This document shows, one piece after another, positions 36,010 to 44,344 of a stretch of 64,000 nucleotides of DNA. Within the stretch, counting starts at the first letter, position 1. Every line of letters starts with the position of its first letter. Origin of the DNA: an uncultured Pedosphaera sp. GTDB lineage: Bacteria; Verrucomicrobiota; Verrucomicrobiia; Limisphaerales; Pedosphaeraceae. The notes beneath the pieces were generated by a model, which was not told where the DNA came from, searched no databases, and worked only from the letters and a program-made list of their open reading frames with translations. The translations under genes were made by a program, and so were the position numbers. The DNA is taken from positions 28,873-92,872 of the forward strand of contig CAIXFN010000099.1 in NCBI GenBank assembly GCA_903918755.1, read 5' to 3'.

Positions 36010-37419
36010 ATGAACCAGCTAGAAATGGAATGCGCACCGGAGGTCGAAATTGAAAGCGCGCCCGAGGTTGCGACGGAGGTTTATCCCGCCCCCCGCTATG
36101 CCTGGTATGTGGTGGCGCTGCTGACGCTGGCGTATGTGTTTTCGTTCATTGATCGGCAGATTCTCAACCTGCTGGTCGGCCCGATTCAGCGCGACCTGGG
36201 CATTGGCGAAAAGCAGATGAGCCTCTTGATGGGCTTGAGTTTCGCGGTGTTTTACACCTTCTTCGGCATTCCGCTCGGGCGGTTGGCCGACACCTGGAGC
36301 CGGCGCGGTCTGGTCGTGCTAGGCATCGCCTTTTGGAGCCTGATGACCGCCGGCTGCGGGTTGACGCGCCGGTTCTGGCAACTCGCCCTCGCGCGCATGG
36401 GGGTGGGAGTGGGCGAGGCGAGCTTGTCACCGGCGGCTTACTCACTCATCGCGGACTACTTCCCGCCCGAACGCCGCTCCACCGCCCTGGGTGTCTATGG
36501 GATGGGTATTTACATCGGCTCAGGGTTGGCGAACATTTTGGGCGGGCTGGTGATCAAGTTCGCCTCGGTCCAAGAAAATGTAATCCTACCACTGGTGGGC
36601 ACGGTGCGTTCGTGGCAGGTCGTATTTTTCATCGTGGGCCTGCCTGGTCTGCTGGTGGCGCTGCTGCTCTTGACGATTCGCGAACCAGCGCGCCAGGGTG
36701 CGCGCAGGAAGGCGGTGGCGAACGTCTCGCGGGTCGTTGCGGTCCCGTCGTTAGGCGAAGTCTGGGCGTATATGTCCGGGAATCGCGGGACGTTCCTGTG
36801 CCTCTACCTTGGTGTGGCCATGGCTTGTTTGAGTAGCTACGGCGTCTCGTCGTGGCTTCCTACTTTCTTCATTCGGCGGCACGGCTGGACGGCGGGCGAC
36901 ACCGGCCTGGTCCTCGGTCTCATGGTGGGGATCTGCGGGACTGCCGGCATGGTGACGGGCGGCCGGCTGGCCGACTGGCTCCGCGCGCGGGGCAGGAGCG
37001 ACGCGAACTTGCGGGTGGCCTTGCTGGGGGTGGTCGCGTGGCTGCCCTTCGGGGCCCTGTATCCCATCGTGTCGTCGGGGTGGTGGGCGGCGGCGCTAGT
37101 GGCTCCGGCGTTATTCTTCAGCAGCATGCCGTTTGGCCTCGCCCCGGCGGCCATTCAACAACTGATGCCGAACACGATGCGTGGCCAGGCTTCGGCCATT
37201 TACCTGTTTGTCATCAATCTCATCGGTCTGGGACTCGGTCCGACCGTCGTGGCCACGCTGACGCAGGATGTTTTCCAGGACAAGAACGCCGTGCATCTTT
37301 CGTTGCTGGTCACGGGTTTGACGGCCCACGTGTGCGCCGCCGGGCTGCTCTGGCGCGGGCTGAAGCATTACCATCAAAGCCTCGATTATCTGCGCGAATG
37401 GAGCAAAGTAAACGTGTGA
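36010..37419 (+). CDS. MFS transporter (spinster-like)
   Basis: 469 residues, about 12 membrane helices. The first helix region contains YVFSFIDRQILNLLVGPIQRDLGIG (the D-R typical of spinster/hexuronate-like MFS) and the loop-2 signature appears as GRLADTWSRRGLVVLG. GVGVGEASLSPAAYSLIADYFPPERRS is the family's motif C-like helix. An acidic N-terminal tail (MECAPEVEIESAPEVATE) precedes. The substrate cannot be inferred. It lies between the redoxin fusion and the asparagine synthase genes with short gaps (19 and 28 bp), so the three are probably co-transcribed. Confidence 0.9.
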   Translation: MNQLEMECAPEVEIESAPEVATEVYPAPRYAWYVVALLTLAYVFSFIDRQILNLLVGPIQRDLGIGEKQMSLLMGLSFAVFYTFFGIPLGRLADTWSRRGLVVLGIAFWSLMTAGCGLTRRFWQLALARMGVGVGEASLSPAAYSLIADYFPPERRSTALGVYGMGIYIGSGLANILGGLVIKFASVQENVILPLVGTVRSWQVVFFIVGLPGLLVALLLLTIREPARQGARRKAVANVSRVVAVPSLGEVWAYMSGNRGTFLCLYLGVAMACLSSYGVSSWLPTFFIRRHGWTAGDTGLVLGLMVGICGTAGMVTGGRLADWLRARGRSDANLRVALLGVVAWLPFGALYPIVSSGWWAAALVAPALFFSSMPFGLAPAAIQQLMPNTMRGQASAIYLFVINLIGLGLGPTVVATLTQDVFQDKNAVHLSLLVTGLTAHVCAAGLLWRGLKHYHQSLDYLREWSKVNV

Positions 37420-37447
37420 ATCCCGAATCCTATCCGTCTGCCATCGT

Positions 37448-39376
37448 ATGTGTGGCATAGCCGCTTTCTTCGCGTGCAACCAACCCGTCGCCCAAGCGGC
37501 GCTGCAACGCGCCACCGCCGCGCTGCAGCACCGCGGACCGGACAATCAGCACCAATGGGTGTCCGCGGACGGCCGCGTGGGCCTCGGCCATGCGCGCCTG
37601 AGCATCATTGATCTGCGCGGCGGCGACCAGCCCATCGCGAGCGAGGATGAATCCCTGCACCTCATCGTCAACGGCGAGTTCTACGACTTCGAGCGCATCC
37701 GTGGTGAACTCGAAGCGCGCGGCCACCGCTTCCGCACCCATTCCGACAGCGAAATCGCGCTGCACCTTTACGAGGACTTCGGGGCGCATTGCCTCCCGCA
37801 ACTGCGCGGCGAATTTGCGTTCGTTCTCTGGGATCGGAACAACCAGACGCTCTTCGCCGTGCGCGACCGCTTTGGCATCAAACCGCTTTTCTATGCGTGG
37901 CACAACGACACGCTGTATCTGGCGTCCGAGGTCAAGGCCCTGTTCGCCGCCGGCGTGCCCGCGCGCTGGGACCACCCGTCATTCTACCACCATGCGACCG
38001 GCCCCGCGTTGTCCGACCGCACGCTGTTCGAAGGGGTCTTGCAAGTCCCGCCCGGCCATTACCTCCTCGCCACGCGCAACAGTTTTCGCCTCCTGCGCTA
38101 CTGGGATTTCGATTACGCGACCGCCGCCGAAATCGCCGCCAGCCCGCGCGATGACCAATCCTACATTGAGCAGTTCCGCGCCGCGCTCGATGAAGCCGTC
38201 CGCCTGCGGATGCGCGCCGACGTGCCGGTGGGCTGCTATCTCAGCGGCGGCCTGGACTCGTGCGCGGTGCTTGGCCTCGCCGCGCGATACGCCCGTGAGC
38301 CGATTCACGCCTTCACGCTCACCTTCGAGCAGGCCGCTTACGACGAAAGCAAAATTGCCGCGGAGATGGCCGCCCACGCCGGCGCGAAGTTTTATCCGAT
38401 TCCGATCCAGCAGGCCGATCTGGCTGATCATTTCAGCGACGCCATCTGGCACGCCGAGACGCTCTTCTACAACGGCCACGGCATTTCCAAATATCTGCTC
38501 AGCCGCGCCGTGCGCGAGGCCGGCTACAAGGTCGTTTACACAGGCGAAGGCTCGGATGAACTGCTCGGAGGCTACGCGCATTTCCGCAGCGACATGGTGC
38601 GGTACAACACGCAGGGCCAGAACCCCGCCGAAGTGCGGCGGCTCTTGCAGGAACTGGAAGACAGCAATCCGGTCTCGCGCGGCCTGCTCCTGCCCGACGG
38701 CGAGGCGCTGCCCATGGATGGCGTCGAGCGCACGCTCGGCTTCGTGCCCACCTGGTTTGAGATCGGCGCCACGATGGCGGCCAAACGCCTCGCGCTGTTG
38801 GCGGATGATTTTAAAGCCACGTTTGCCGGCGGGAACGGCGCGCGCGTGTTTTTGAACCAGTTCGACGTGCCCGGACAACTCGCCGGACGCGATCCGTTGA
38901 ATCAATCCCTCTACCTTTGGAGCCGCAGCGCCCTGCCGAATTACCTGCTGGTGCTACTCGGGGATCGGATGGAAATGGCCCATTCCATCGAAGGCCGACT
39001 TCCTTTCCTCGATCATCACGTGGTCGAGAGCCTGCGCCGGATCCCCGTCTCGCTCAAGATCCGCGGCGTGACGGAGAAGTTTCTTTTGCGCGAAGCCACG
39101 CGTGATGTCATCACCGACACGGTTTATCGCCGCCAGAAACATCCGTTCCTCTCGCCCCCGGTGACCACGCTCCCGTCGGAACGGTTCCACCAAATGTTGC
39201 AGGACACGTTGCGCGGTCCGGCCCTCGCGGGACTGCCCTTCTACGACCAGAAAAGAATTGCGGCGTTGCTGGACCGGCTGCCCGCCATGACCGACGCCGA
39301 CCGCGTGGCCTGGGACCCGGTGCTCATGTCGGTATTGAGCGCCTGCGTGTTGCAGGAACGGTTTGGCCTGAGCTGA
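37448..39376 (+). CDS. asnB: Asparagine synthase (glutamine-hydrolysing)
   Basis: 642 residues. An N-terminal class-II glutamine amidotransferase with Cys2 as nucleophile (MCGIAAFF, LQHRGPDNQ, IVNGEFYDFERIR, FAVRDRFGIKPLFYA) is joined to a C-terminal ATP-pyrophosphatase synthase domain. That domain has the P-loop-like VGCYLSGGLDSCAVLG and YTGEGSDELLGGY. It is at the longer end of the AsnB range, as in secondary-metabolite or exopolysaccharide-associated homologues, so amidation of asparagine is the default but another acceptor is possible. It sits inside the accessory island, beside an MFS gene. Confidence 0.9.
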   Translation: MCGIAAFFACNQPVAQAALQRATAALQHRGPDNQHQWVSADGRVGLGHARLSIIDLRGGDQPIASEDESLHLIVNGEFYDFERIRGELEARGHRFRTHSDSEIALHLYEDFGAHCLPQLRGEFAFVLWDRNNQTLFAVRDRFGIKPLFYAWHNDTLYLASEVKALFAAGVPARWDHPSFYHHATGPALSDRTLFEGVLQVPPGHYLLATRNSFRLLRYWDFDYATAAEIAASPRDDQSYIEQFRAALDEAVRLRMRADVPVGCYLSGGLDSCAVLGLAARYAREPIHAFTLTFEQAAYDESKIAAEMAAHAGAKFYPIPIQQADLADHFSDAIWHAETLFYNGHGISKYLLSRAVREAGYKVVYTGEGSDELLGGYAHFRSDMVRYNTQGQNPAEVRRLLQELEDSNPVSRGLLLPDGEALPMDGVERTLGFVPTWFEIGATMAAKRLALLADDFKATFAGGNGARVFLNQFDVPGQLAGRDPLNQSLYLWSRSALPNYLLVLLGDRMEMAHSIEGRLPFLDHHVVESLRRIPVSLKIRGVTEKFLLREATRDVITDTVYRRQKHPFLSPPVTTLPSERFHQMLQDTLRGPALAGLPFYDQKRIAALLDRLPAMTDADRVAWDPVLMSVLSACVLQERFGLS

Positions 39377-39446
39377 ACCATTCTCTCATTCAGGATTGCT
39401 CCATACTGACGCAGCTCCCAACCCATCCCCAAATTCAGGACACCCT

Positions 39447-40085
39447 ATGATTGACCAGCCACTCCGTCGCCGGACATTTTTGGAAAAGTGCATCGTGCGC
39501 GGCCTGCTGGTGGGGGCCGCCGCCGTTTCCCAATCACATTTGTTGGCGGTCTGGGAGGAAGCGCAAGCAAAAGCCCGAAAGCCGACCCCGCCGGAGGTGC
39601 TCGGTCCCTTCTTCAAGAAGGGCGCGCCGCACCATGTCAACCTGCGGGTGCCCCGCGAACCGGGTATGCCGCTGCGCATTTCGGGCAAGATTCTGGACAG
39701 CCGTGGCGAGCCCGTGCATGACGCCCGCATCGATCTCTGGCACGCCGACTACCGGGGCGTTTACGATGTTCTCGGCTACCGCTACCGCTCGAATCTCCGC
39801 CTGGAGAACGCCGCGGAATACGCGGTGGAGACCATCATGCCAGGCCATTATCCAAGCCGTCCGGCGCAACATGTGCATTACCTCATCACGGCTCCGGGTT
39901 GCCAGCCGCTGGTGACCCAGCTCTACTTTGCCACCGATCCGTTTTTTGAAGGCGACCCCGATGGAAACTACCAGAAACAGGGGATTGTCCATAATCGCGA
40001 ATGCATCCGCCCGGTCACGCTGTTGGACGAAAACACCTCGCCGCGCTCGGCGGTCAGCTTCGATCTCATTTTGGAAAAGGCTTAA
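39447..40085 (+). CDS. Intradiol ring-cleavage dioxygenase-like protein
   Basis: 212 residues. The Arg-rich N-terminus with hydrophobic stretch (RRRTFLEKCIVRGLLVGAAAVSQ) looks like a Tat-type signal. The intradiol fold is indicated by GEPVHDARIDLWHADYRGVYDV, YRYRSNL and MPGHYPSRPAQHVHYLI, which provide two Tyr and two His Fe(III) ligands. These enzymes open catechol- or protocatechuate-type rings; exported forms of unknown substrate are common. The start at 39447 is used because upstream codons do not align with the family. A WD40 gene follows after 2 bp. Confidence 0.88.
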   Translation: MIDQPLRRRTFLEKCIVRGLLVGAAAVSQSHLLAVWEEAQAKARKPTPPEVLGPFFKKGAPHHVNLRVPREPGMPLRISGKILDSRGEPVHDARIDLWHADYRGVYDVLGYRYRSNLRLENAAEYAVETIMPGHYPSRPAQHVHYLITAPGCQPLVTQLYFATDPFFEGDPDGNYQKQGIVHNRECIRPVTLLDENTSPRSAVSFDLILEKA

Positions 40086-40087
40086 CC

Positions 40088-41080
40088 ATGTTGCGCTTGC
40101 TGCAATTCGCCGCCCTGGGATTCGCGGTCTTAACGGCGGTGGCATCCGATGAGCGGGTAATAACAACGGAATCACCGTCCGCGGGCGTCGCCTTCGCGAA
40201 GGAGGGCAATTCCTTGGCCGTGTTTGGGGAGGACAAGAAGATTGGCGTTTGGGATGTCGCGAGCGGCAAATTGGTGCGGAACATCGAACTGCCAAAGGAC
40301 GAAACTCCGCCTTTCCTGCTGAGGTCGGGCCGTCATGTTGCCACCGTCACGACTAATGGCGTGATCAAAACCCGCGAGCTGGGCAGCGGTCTTGCGATCG
40401 CGGCCTTCGAGGTTCCGCCGCCGAGCGTCTTTGGAGAGGGGATGACGTTGGTCACCGATGGAGTGCTATTCGCTGCCTCGGGCAAAGATCCAGTCTCGCC
40501 GAGTTCCGCTCTCATCCGGGTGGTTGATCGCGCTGGCAAGGTGCGTTTCCAGGCACCGGCCGGCGTCGGCGGCCATTACGCAATGGCATTCTCACCCAAC
40601 GAAGACAGCGTCGTCGCCGCGGGTCTGGACACCGATATCCGCGTGTGGGATGCGCGAACTGGCGAACTGCAGCGCGTCATCTCCGAGATGAAGCTCGCGA
40701 TGTTCGCTCTGGCCTATTCTCCCGACGGGAAATACCTGGCGACCGCCGGAGCCGATCGCACCATCTATCTCTGGGACACGAAATCATGGAAGATTGCTCG
40801 CAAAATCACGGGACAGCCCGAAACGATCGTGGCAATCCGCTTCTCACCCGATGGCACCATGCTGGTCACTGGTGGAATGAATGAACGGAATTTTGCTGCT
40901 CCGGTGAAAGTCGTTCTTTGGGACTTTGTTTCCGGCCGAAAACTCCACACCTGGACGGCCGAACACATGGTTCAGGGACTGTCCTTTTCGCCGGACGGCA
41001 AACAGCTGGCCGTCGCCGATGGGACCAAGCGCGTGAAGTTGTGGGCCGTGCCGAACAAGGCCAGCACCGCAAAGCACTAA
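40088..41080 (+). CDS. WD40 repeat protein, exported
   Basis: 330 residues. A signal peptide (MLRLLQFAALGFAVLTAVAS) is followed by WD40 blades: FAKEGNSLAVFGEDKKIGVWD, FSPNEDSVVAAGLDTDIRVWD, YSPDGKYLATAGADRTIYLWD, FSPDGTMLVTGGMNE and FSPDGKQLAVADGTKRVKLW. A single beta-propeller, so probably a binding scaffold; no enzymatic motif. It lies two bases after the dioxygenase gene, implying a shared transcript. It is the last gene before the right tRNA-Gly-like repeat. Confidence 0.88.
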   Translation: MLRLLQFAALGFAVLTAVASDERVITTESPSAGVAFAKEGNSLAVFGEDKKIGVWDVASGKLVRNIELPKDETPPFLLRSGRHVATVTTNGVIKTRELGSGLAIAAFEVPPPSVFGEGMTLVTDGVLFAASGKDPVSPSSALIRVVDRAGKVRFQAPAGVGGHYAMAFSPNEDSVVAAGLDTDIRVWDARTGELQRVISEMKLAMFALAYSPDGKYLATAGADRTIYLWDTKSWKIARKITGQPETIVAIRFSPDGTMLVTGGMNERNFAAPVKVVLWDFVSGRKLHTWTAEHMVQGLSFSPDGKQLAVADGTKRVKLWAVPNKASTAKH

Positions 41081-41213
41081 GAGTGCCTTCAGGTAATTCG
41101 TTTTCGGTACAAGGCATTGCAGTGAGATGTATCCCAAGTAAAAAATTTCCTTAGCGGCCCGCTCATCACCAAAGATTCTTTGAATTCCCCGGTGTTCAGC
41201 GGCGGCAATAATC

Positions 41214-41238
41214 ACGAGAGTTCGATTCCCTTCACCCG
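41214..41238 (+). tRNA. 3' end fragment of a tRNA-Gly-like gene (right attachment-site candidate)
   Basis: ACGAGAGTTCGATTCCCTTCACCCG matches the left copy (14724-14748) at 24 of 25 bases. It then diverges (GAGCGG instead of CTCCA), so even the CCA end is lost. The two copies bracket 26.5 kb. Not a working tRNA. Confidence 0.6.
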
Positions 41239-41298
41239 GAGCGGTTTGGGTGATGCGATTGGTCGGTGCCTTTGATTTATGGGACGCCCCATGATGAA

Positions 41299-41583
41299 AT
41301 GCCATTTATGATAACGCGATTGACCGTTGATAGCGCCGGGCGCATCGTTCTTCCCAAGCCTTTGCGCAAGGACTTGGACCTGAGTCCCGGCGATTGCCTG
41401 GAACTGGAGAGCGCAGGTGAGCGGATTACCCTGCGACCGGTGCGAGGCACCGCCCCACTGGCCAAGAAAAAGGGCGTCTGGGTTTTCCGAACGGGCCAAC
41501 CGTTGCCCGCTTCCGCGACCGACGACATGCTGAACCAGATTCGGGAGCAGCGCGACAGCCGGAATCTCAAGCCGGCCGAATGA
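41299..41583 (+). CDS. AbrB/MazE-type antitoxin
   Basis: 94 residues. The swapped-hairpin DNA-binding domain is recognisable in TVDSAGRIVLPKPLRKDLDLSPGDCLELESAGERITLRP; the C-terminal tail would wrap the toxin. The ATG at 41299 is chosen (alternatives at 41266 and 41308). The stop overlaps the PIN gene start (ATGA), so the two are translationally coupled. It lies 61 bp after the right tRNA-Gly-like repeat. Confidence 0.9.
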   Translation: MPFMITRLTVDSAGRIVLPKPLRKDLDLSPGDCLELESAGERITLRPVRGTAPLAKKKGVWVFRTGQPLPASATDDMLNQIREQRDSRNLKPAE

Positions 41584-42006
41584 GAGCATTTCTGGATACG
41601 TCGGTCCTGGTGCCGTTTTTTTTACGGCGATCACGTTCATCAAACCGCGAGTCTCGACGTCTTCACCCGCTTCCCCAAAAAGGATGTTGGCTGCGGGACA
41701 CACAGCCTTATCGAAGTGTATTCAACGCTGACGCGGATGCCGGGCAAACATCGCATCAGTAGCGAGCAGGGTATGCTTTTCGTTAGCAACATCCGCGAAC
41801 GCCTCACCGTCGTGGCGCTTACCGCCAACGAATACGGTGACATGCTCCAGAAATTCACCACCATCGGCATTGTTGGCGGGACCATTTATGACGCGCTTCT
41901 GGCCGCCTGCGCCCGAAAGGCCAAAGCAGAAGCGCTTTATACCTGGAATACGCGCCATTATTCGCAACTCGGACCTGAGGTCATGCAGATTTTGAAGACG
42001 CCATAA
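41580..42006 (+). pseudogene. PIN-domain toxin with frameshift in a T8 tract
   Basis: Frame 1 gives MRAFLDTSVLVPFF and ends 183 bases later. The continuation is one base out: VGCGTHSLIEVYSTLTRM, TVVALTANEYGDML, GGTIYDALLAACAR, ending at 42006. The shift lies in T8 (41616-41623). With seven T the protein would read VPFFYGDHVHQTASLDVF and continue to a normal PIN RNase of about 141 residues, with the catalytic acids D6, E in SLIEVYS and D in TIYDALL. The cause may be an assembly error, a true lesion or programmed slippage. Confidence 0.85.
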
Positions 42007-42257
42007 CGACATCCGGTGAATTCAAACGTCTACCGATTGATGGTTGAAACGCCAACCAATAGTGACAACTACGACCGAAACGGCCTTTAAGCCGATTTCT
42101 GATAAAGTTCACTCTGAGCCACTGGCCACCACGTGCCCCTGCCGATGCTCCTGCCACAGCAACTTCAGCGTCACCGATTCCCCCCGGACAGTCAGCAAAC
42201 ACCCCAATCTCTTCACTTCCCGCTTGCCGGAAAGCCCGCGACTGACAAGAGTCGGGG

Positions 42258-42830
42258 ATGCTCTTATTCCGGGAAAAATTCGGGGCCGACTGGTGGCCCA
42301 AGGTGCGGGCGAATTTGCCGGCCGTGTTGGTGGATCATGCGCACCTCGAGCGCAAAGCGGCAACCACTGCCCTCAACCTGGAAAAATACCGCGATCTTTA
42401 TCCCCGCGTCGGGGAGTTGAACGCGATTGCGATCGAGGAATTACAGCACTTTCAACTCGTTCTGGCCCTGCTGGCCCGCCGCGACATTCCGTTTGGCCAA
42501 CCGCATCCCAGTCCCTGGATCACCGGGCTCATGCGGTCCATTCGGAACGGCCAGAGGCTGCAAGTCATTGATCACCTGCTCTGTTGCGCGCTGATCGAGG
42601 GGCGCAGTTGTGAAAAATTCCAATTCCTGGCCGCCGCGCTGGTCGGAATCGATGACGAGTTGGCGGCTTTTTACGGCAGTCTGGTGGAATCGGAGGGCAA
42701 CCACTATGCCACCTACCTGCTGATGGCCCGCGCGATTGATGAGGCGGAAACGGATCGTCGGCTCGACTTCTATCTCGATTTGGATGCGACCTTGATCCAG
42801 GTTCCCAACCCGTTACCGATGCTGCATTGA
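42258..42830 (+). CDS. MiaE-like tRNA hydroxylase (ferritin-like diiron protein)
   Basis: 190 residues. Diiron-ligand motifs of the tRNA-(ms[2]io[6]A)-hydroxylase family are present: LVDHAHLERKAATTAL (E, H), IAIEELQHFQLVL (ExxH), EGRSCEKFQFLA and ESEGNHYATYLLMARAID (second ExxH). MiaE hydroxylates the isopentenyl group of the modified A37 in tRNA. The N-terminus is short by roughly a helix: a TGA stop lies only five codons upstream of the ATG, so the first part may have been lost or replaced at the island edge. It reads away from the PIN gene. Confidence 0.82.
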   Translation: MLLFREKFGADWWPKVRANLPAVLVDHAHLERKAATTALNLEKYRDLYPRVGELNAIAIEELQHFQLVLALLARRDIPFGQPHPSPWITGLMRSIRNGQRLQVIDHLLCCALIEGRSCEKFQFLAAALVGIDDELAAFYGSLVESEGNHYATYLLMARAIDEAETDRRLDFYLDLDATLIQVPNPLPMLH

Positions 42831-42878
42831 GCCCCGATTTTTCGTTGTAACGTCCGCGCAATTCCCCACAATCCTGCC

Positions 42879-43562
42879 ATGGTTTCCGCCATCATCGTCG
42901 CCGCCGGCCGCGGCACCCGCATGGGTCCGAACATCGACAAATTATTCCTGGAAGTGGCCGGTCTGCCGGTGGTGGCCCACACCTGGCGGCGGTTTGCCGC
43001 CGCCCCGGTGATTGACGAAATTGTGCTGGTGGTGCGGGCCGGGATGGAGCCCGCTTTTGTGGAGTTGGCGGCGGCCTGCGCGGGAGGAAAGCCTTACCGT
43101 TTGGTCGCGGGGGGCGCGGAGCGACAGGATTCCGTTTGGAATGGACTGCAAGCCCTGGGGCCGGAAGCGGAGATTGTCGCCATTCAGGATGGTGCCCGAC
43201 CGTGCACCAGCACCGCGCTGATCACCGCCACCATTGCCGCGGCCCGGCAGCATGGCGCGGCGGTCGCTGCCCAACCCGTGACGGATACCATCAAAGAATC
43301 CGCCGATGGCCGGGTCGTGTTACGCACCTTGGAACGCTCCCGGCTGTGGGCGGTGCAGACGCCGCAAACTTTCCAGGTAACCGTGTTGCGCCAGGCCTTG
43401 GCGGCCGTGCGGGATCAGGGGCGGGTGGTGACCGATGATACCGCCGCTTGCGAATTGATCGGCCAACCGGTTAGTTTGGTTCCGAGCACCGCCCCCAATC
43501 CGAAAGTGACCGTGCCGGCGGATTTGCCCTACATCGACTTCCTGCTGCGCGCGCCGGGTTAA
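42879..43562 (+). CDS. ispD: 2-C-methyl-D-erythritol 4-phosphate cytidylyltransferase
   Basis: 227 residues. CTP-dependent step of the MEP isoprenoid pathway. The nucleotidyl-transfer motif AAGRGTRMGPNIDKLFLEVAG, GGAERQDSVWNGLQAL, the catalytic Arg/Lys set in QDGARPCTSTALI and RSRLWAVQTPQTF and the TDDTAACE motif are intact. Start at 42879. Separate from the preceding miaE-like gene by 48 bp and followed by the ABC cassette. Confidence 0.95.
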   Translation: MVSAIIVAAGRGTRMGPNIDKLFLEVAGLPVVAHTWRRFAAAPVIDEIVLVVRAGMEPAFVELAAACAGGKPYRLVAGGAERQDSVWNGLQALGPEAEIVAIQDGARPCTSTALITATIAAARQHGAAVAAQPVTDTIKESADGRVVLRTLERSRLWAVQTPQTFQVTVLRQALAAVRDQGRVVTDDTAACELIGQPVSLVPSTAPNPKVTVPADLPYIDFLLRAPG

Positions 43563-43609
43563 GCCCGGCAGTGCCGGATGAAGTTGAGGGGAGCAGATGG
43601 TAAAAGACC

Positions 43610-44344
43610 ATGAAAATCGAACTGCGGGGAGTTGTGAAGTCGTTCGGAACGGGTCGGGCGCTGGATGGGGTTTCCCTGACCATTGAACCGGGCCAGATCG
43701 TTAGTTTGCTGGGGCCCAACGGCGCCGGTAAAACCACCCTGATGCGTTGCCTCTGTGGGGTGGTGGCGCCCGACCGTGGCGGGGTCTATCTTGATGAATC
43801 TCAATTCCGCCGCGATCGCCTGGATCTCCGCCGTCGCCTGCATTTCCTACCGGATTTCCCGCTCCTGTTCTGGGAACAATCCGTGCTGCGGGACCTGGCC
43901 ATCATATTACGCCTGTACGGGGCGGATGGTCCGGGGACGGAGGAGCGGGTCCTAGAATTACTCCGGGATTTTGATTTGCTCCCGCTGGCTCAGCGTCCCG
44001 TGAGTGGGCTTTCCCGTGGCCAGGCTTACAAGGTGGGGCTGACCGCGTTGCTGGCGGCGGATCCCGAACTCTGGCTGCTGGATGAGCCGTTTGCCTCCGG
44101 CATGGATCCGCACGGGATCGATGCTTTTAAGCGGCAGGCGCGGCTGGCGGCCGGCCGGGGGCGGACGATCATTTATTCCACGCAGATTCTGGATGTGGCG
44201 GAACGCTTTTCGGACCGGGTTTGTTTGCTCCACCAGGGCGTGGTGCGCGCCTTCGACACCTTGCCGCGACTGCGGGAACGCGCCGCGGACAAGGATCATG
44301 TCTTGGAGGAAATGTTCCGCAACCTGCGGGAAACCATGACATGA
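43610..44344 (+). CDS. ABC transporter ATP-binding protein
   Basis: 244 residues with Walker A (GPNGAGKTT), Q-loop, ABC signature in a form VSGLSRGQAYK (LSRGQ rather than LSGGQ), Walker B (LWLLDEPFASGMDP) and a switch His region (IIYSTQILD, His replaced by Gln). The Q in the H-loop position is unusual; activity could be slower but such cassettes exist. Coupled to the permease by an ATGA overlap. Exporter of unknown substrate. Confidence 0.92.
   Translation: MKIELRGVVKSFGTGRALDGVSLTIEPGQIVSLLGPNGAGKTTLMRCLCGVVAPDRGGVYLDESQFRRDRLDLRRRLHFLPDFPLLFWEQSVLRDLAIILRLYGADGPGTEERVLELLRDFDLLPLAQRPVSGLSRGQAYKVGLTALLAADPELWLLDEPFASGMDPHGIDAFKRQARLAAGRGRTIIYSTQILDVAERFSDRVCLLHQGVVRAFDTLPRLRERAADKDHVLEEMFRNLRETMT

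Noticed and set aside
42109..42363. Minus-strand frame ending VTLKLLWQEHRQGHVVASG
   Set aside because: Looks faintly like a transposase or regulator tail but overlaps the MiaE-like gene start and no family could be recognised.
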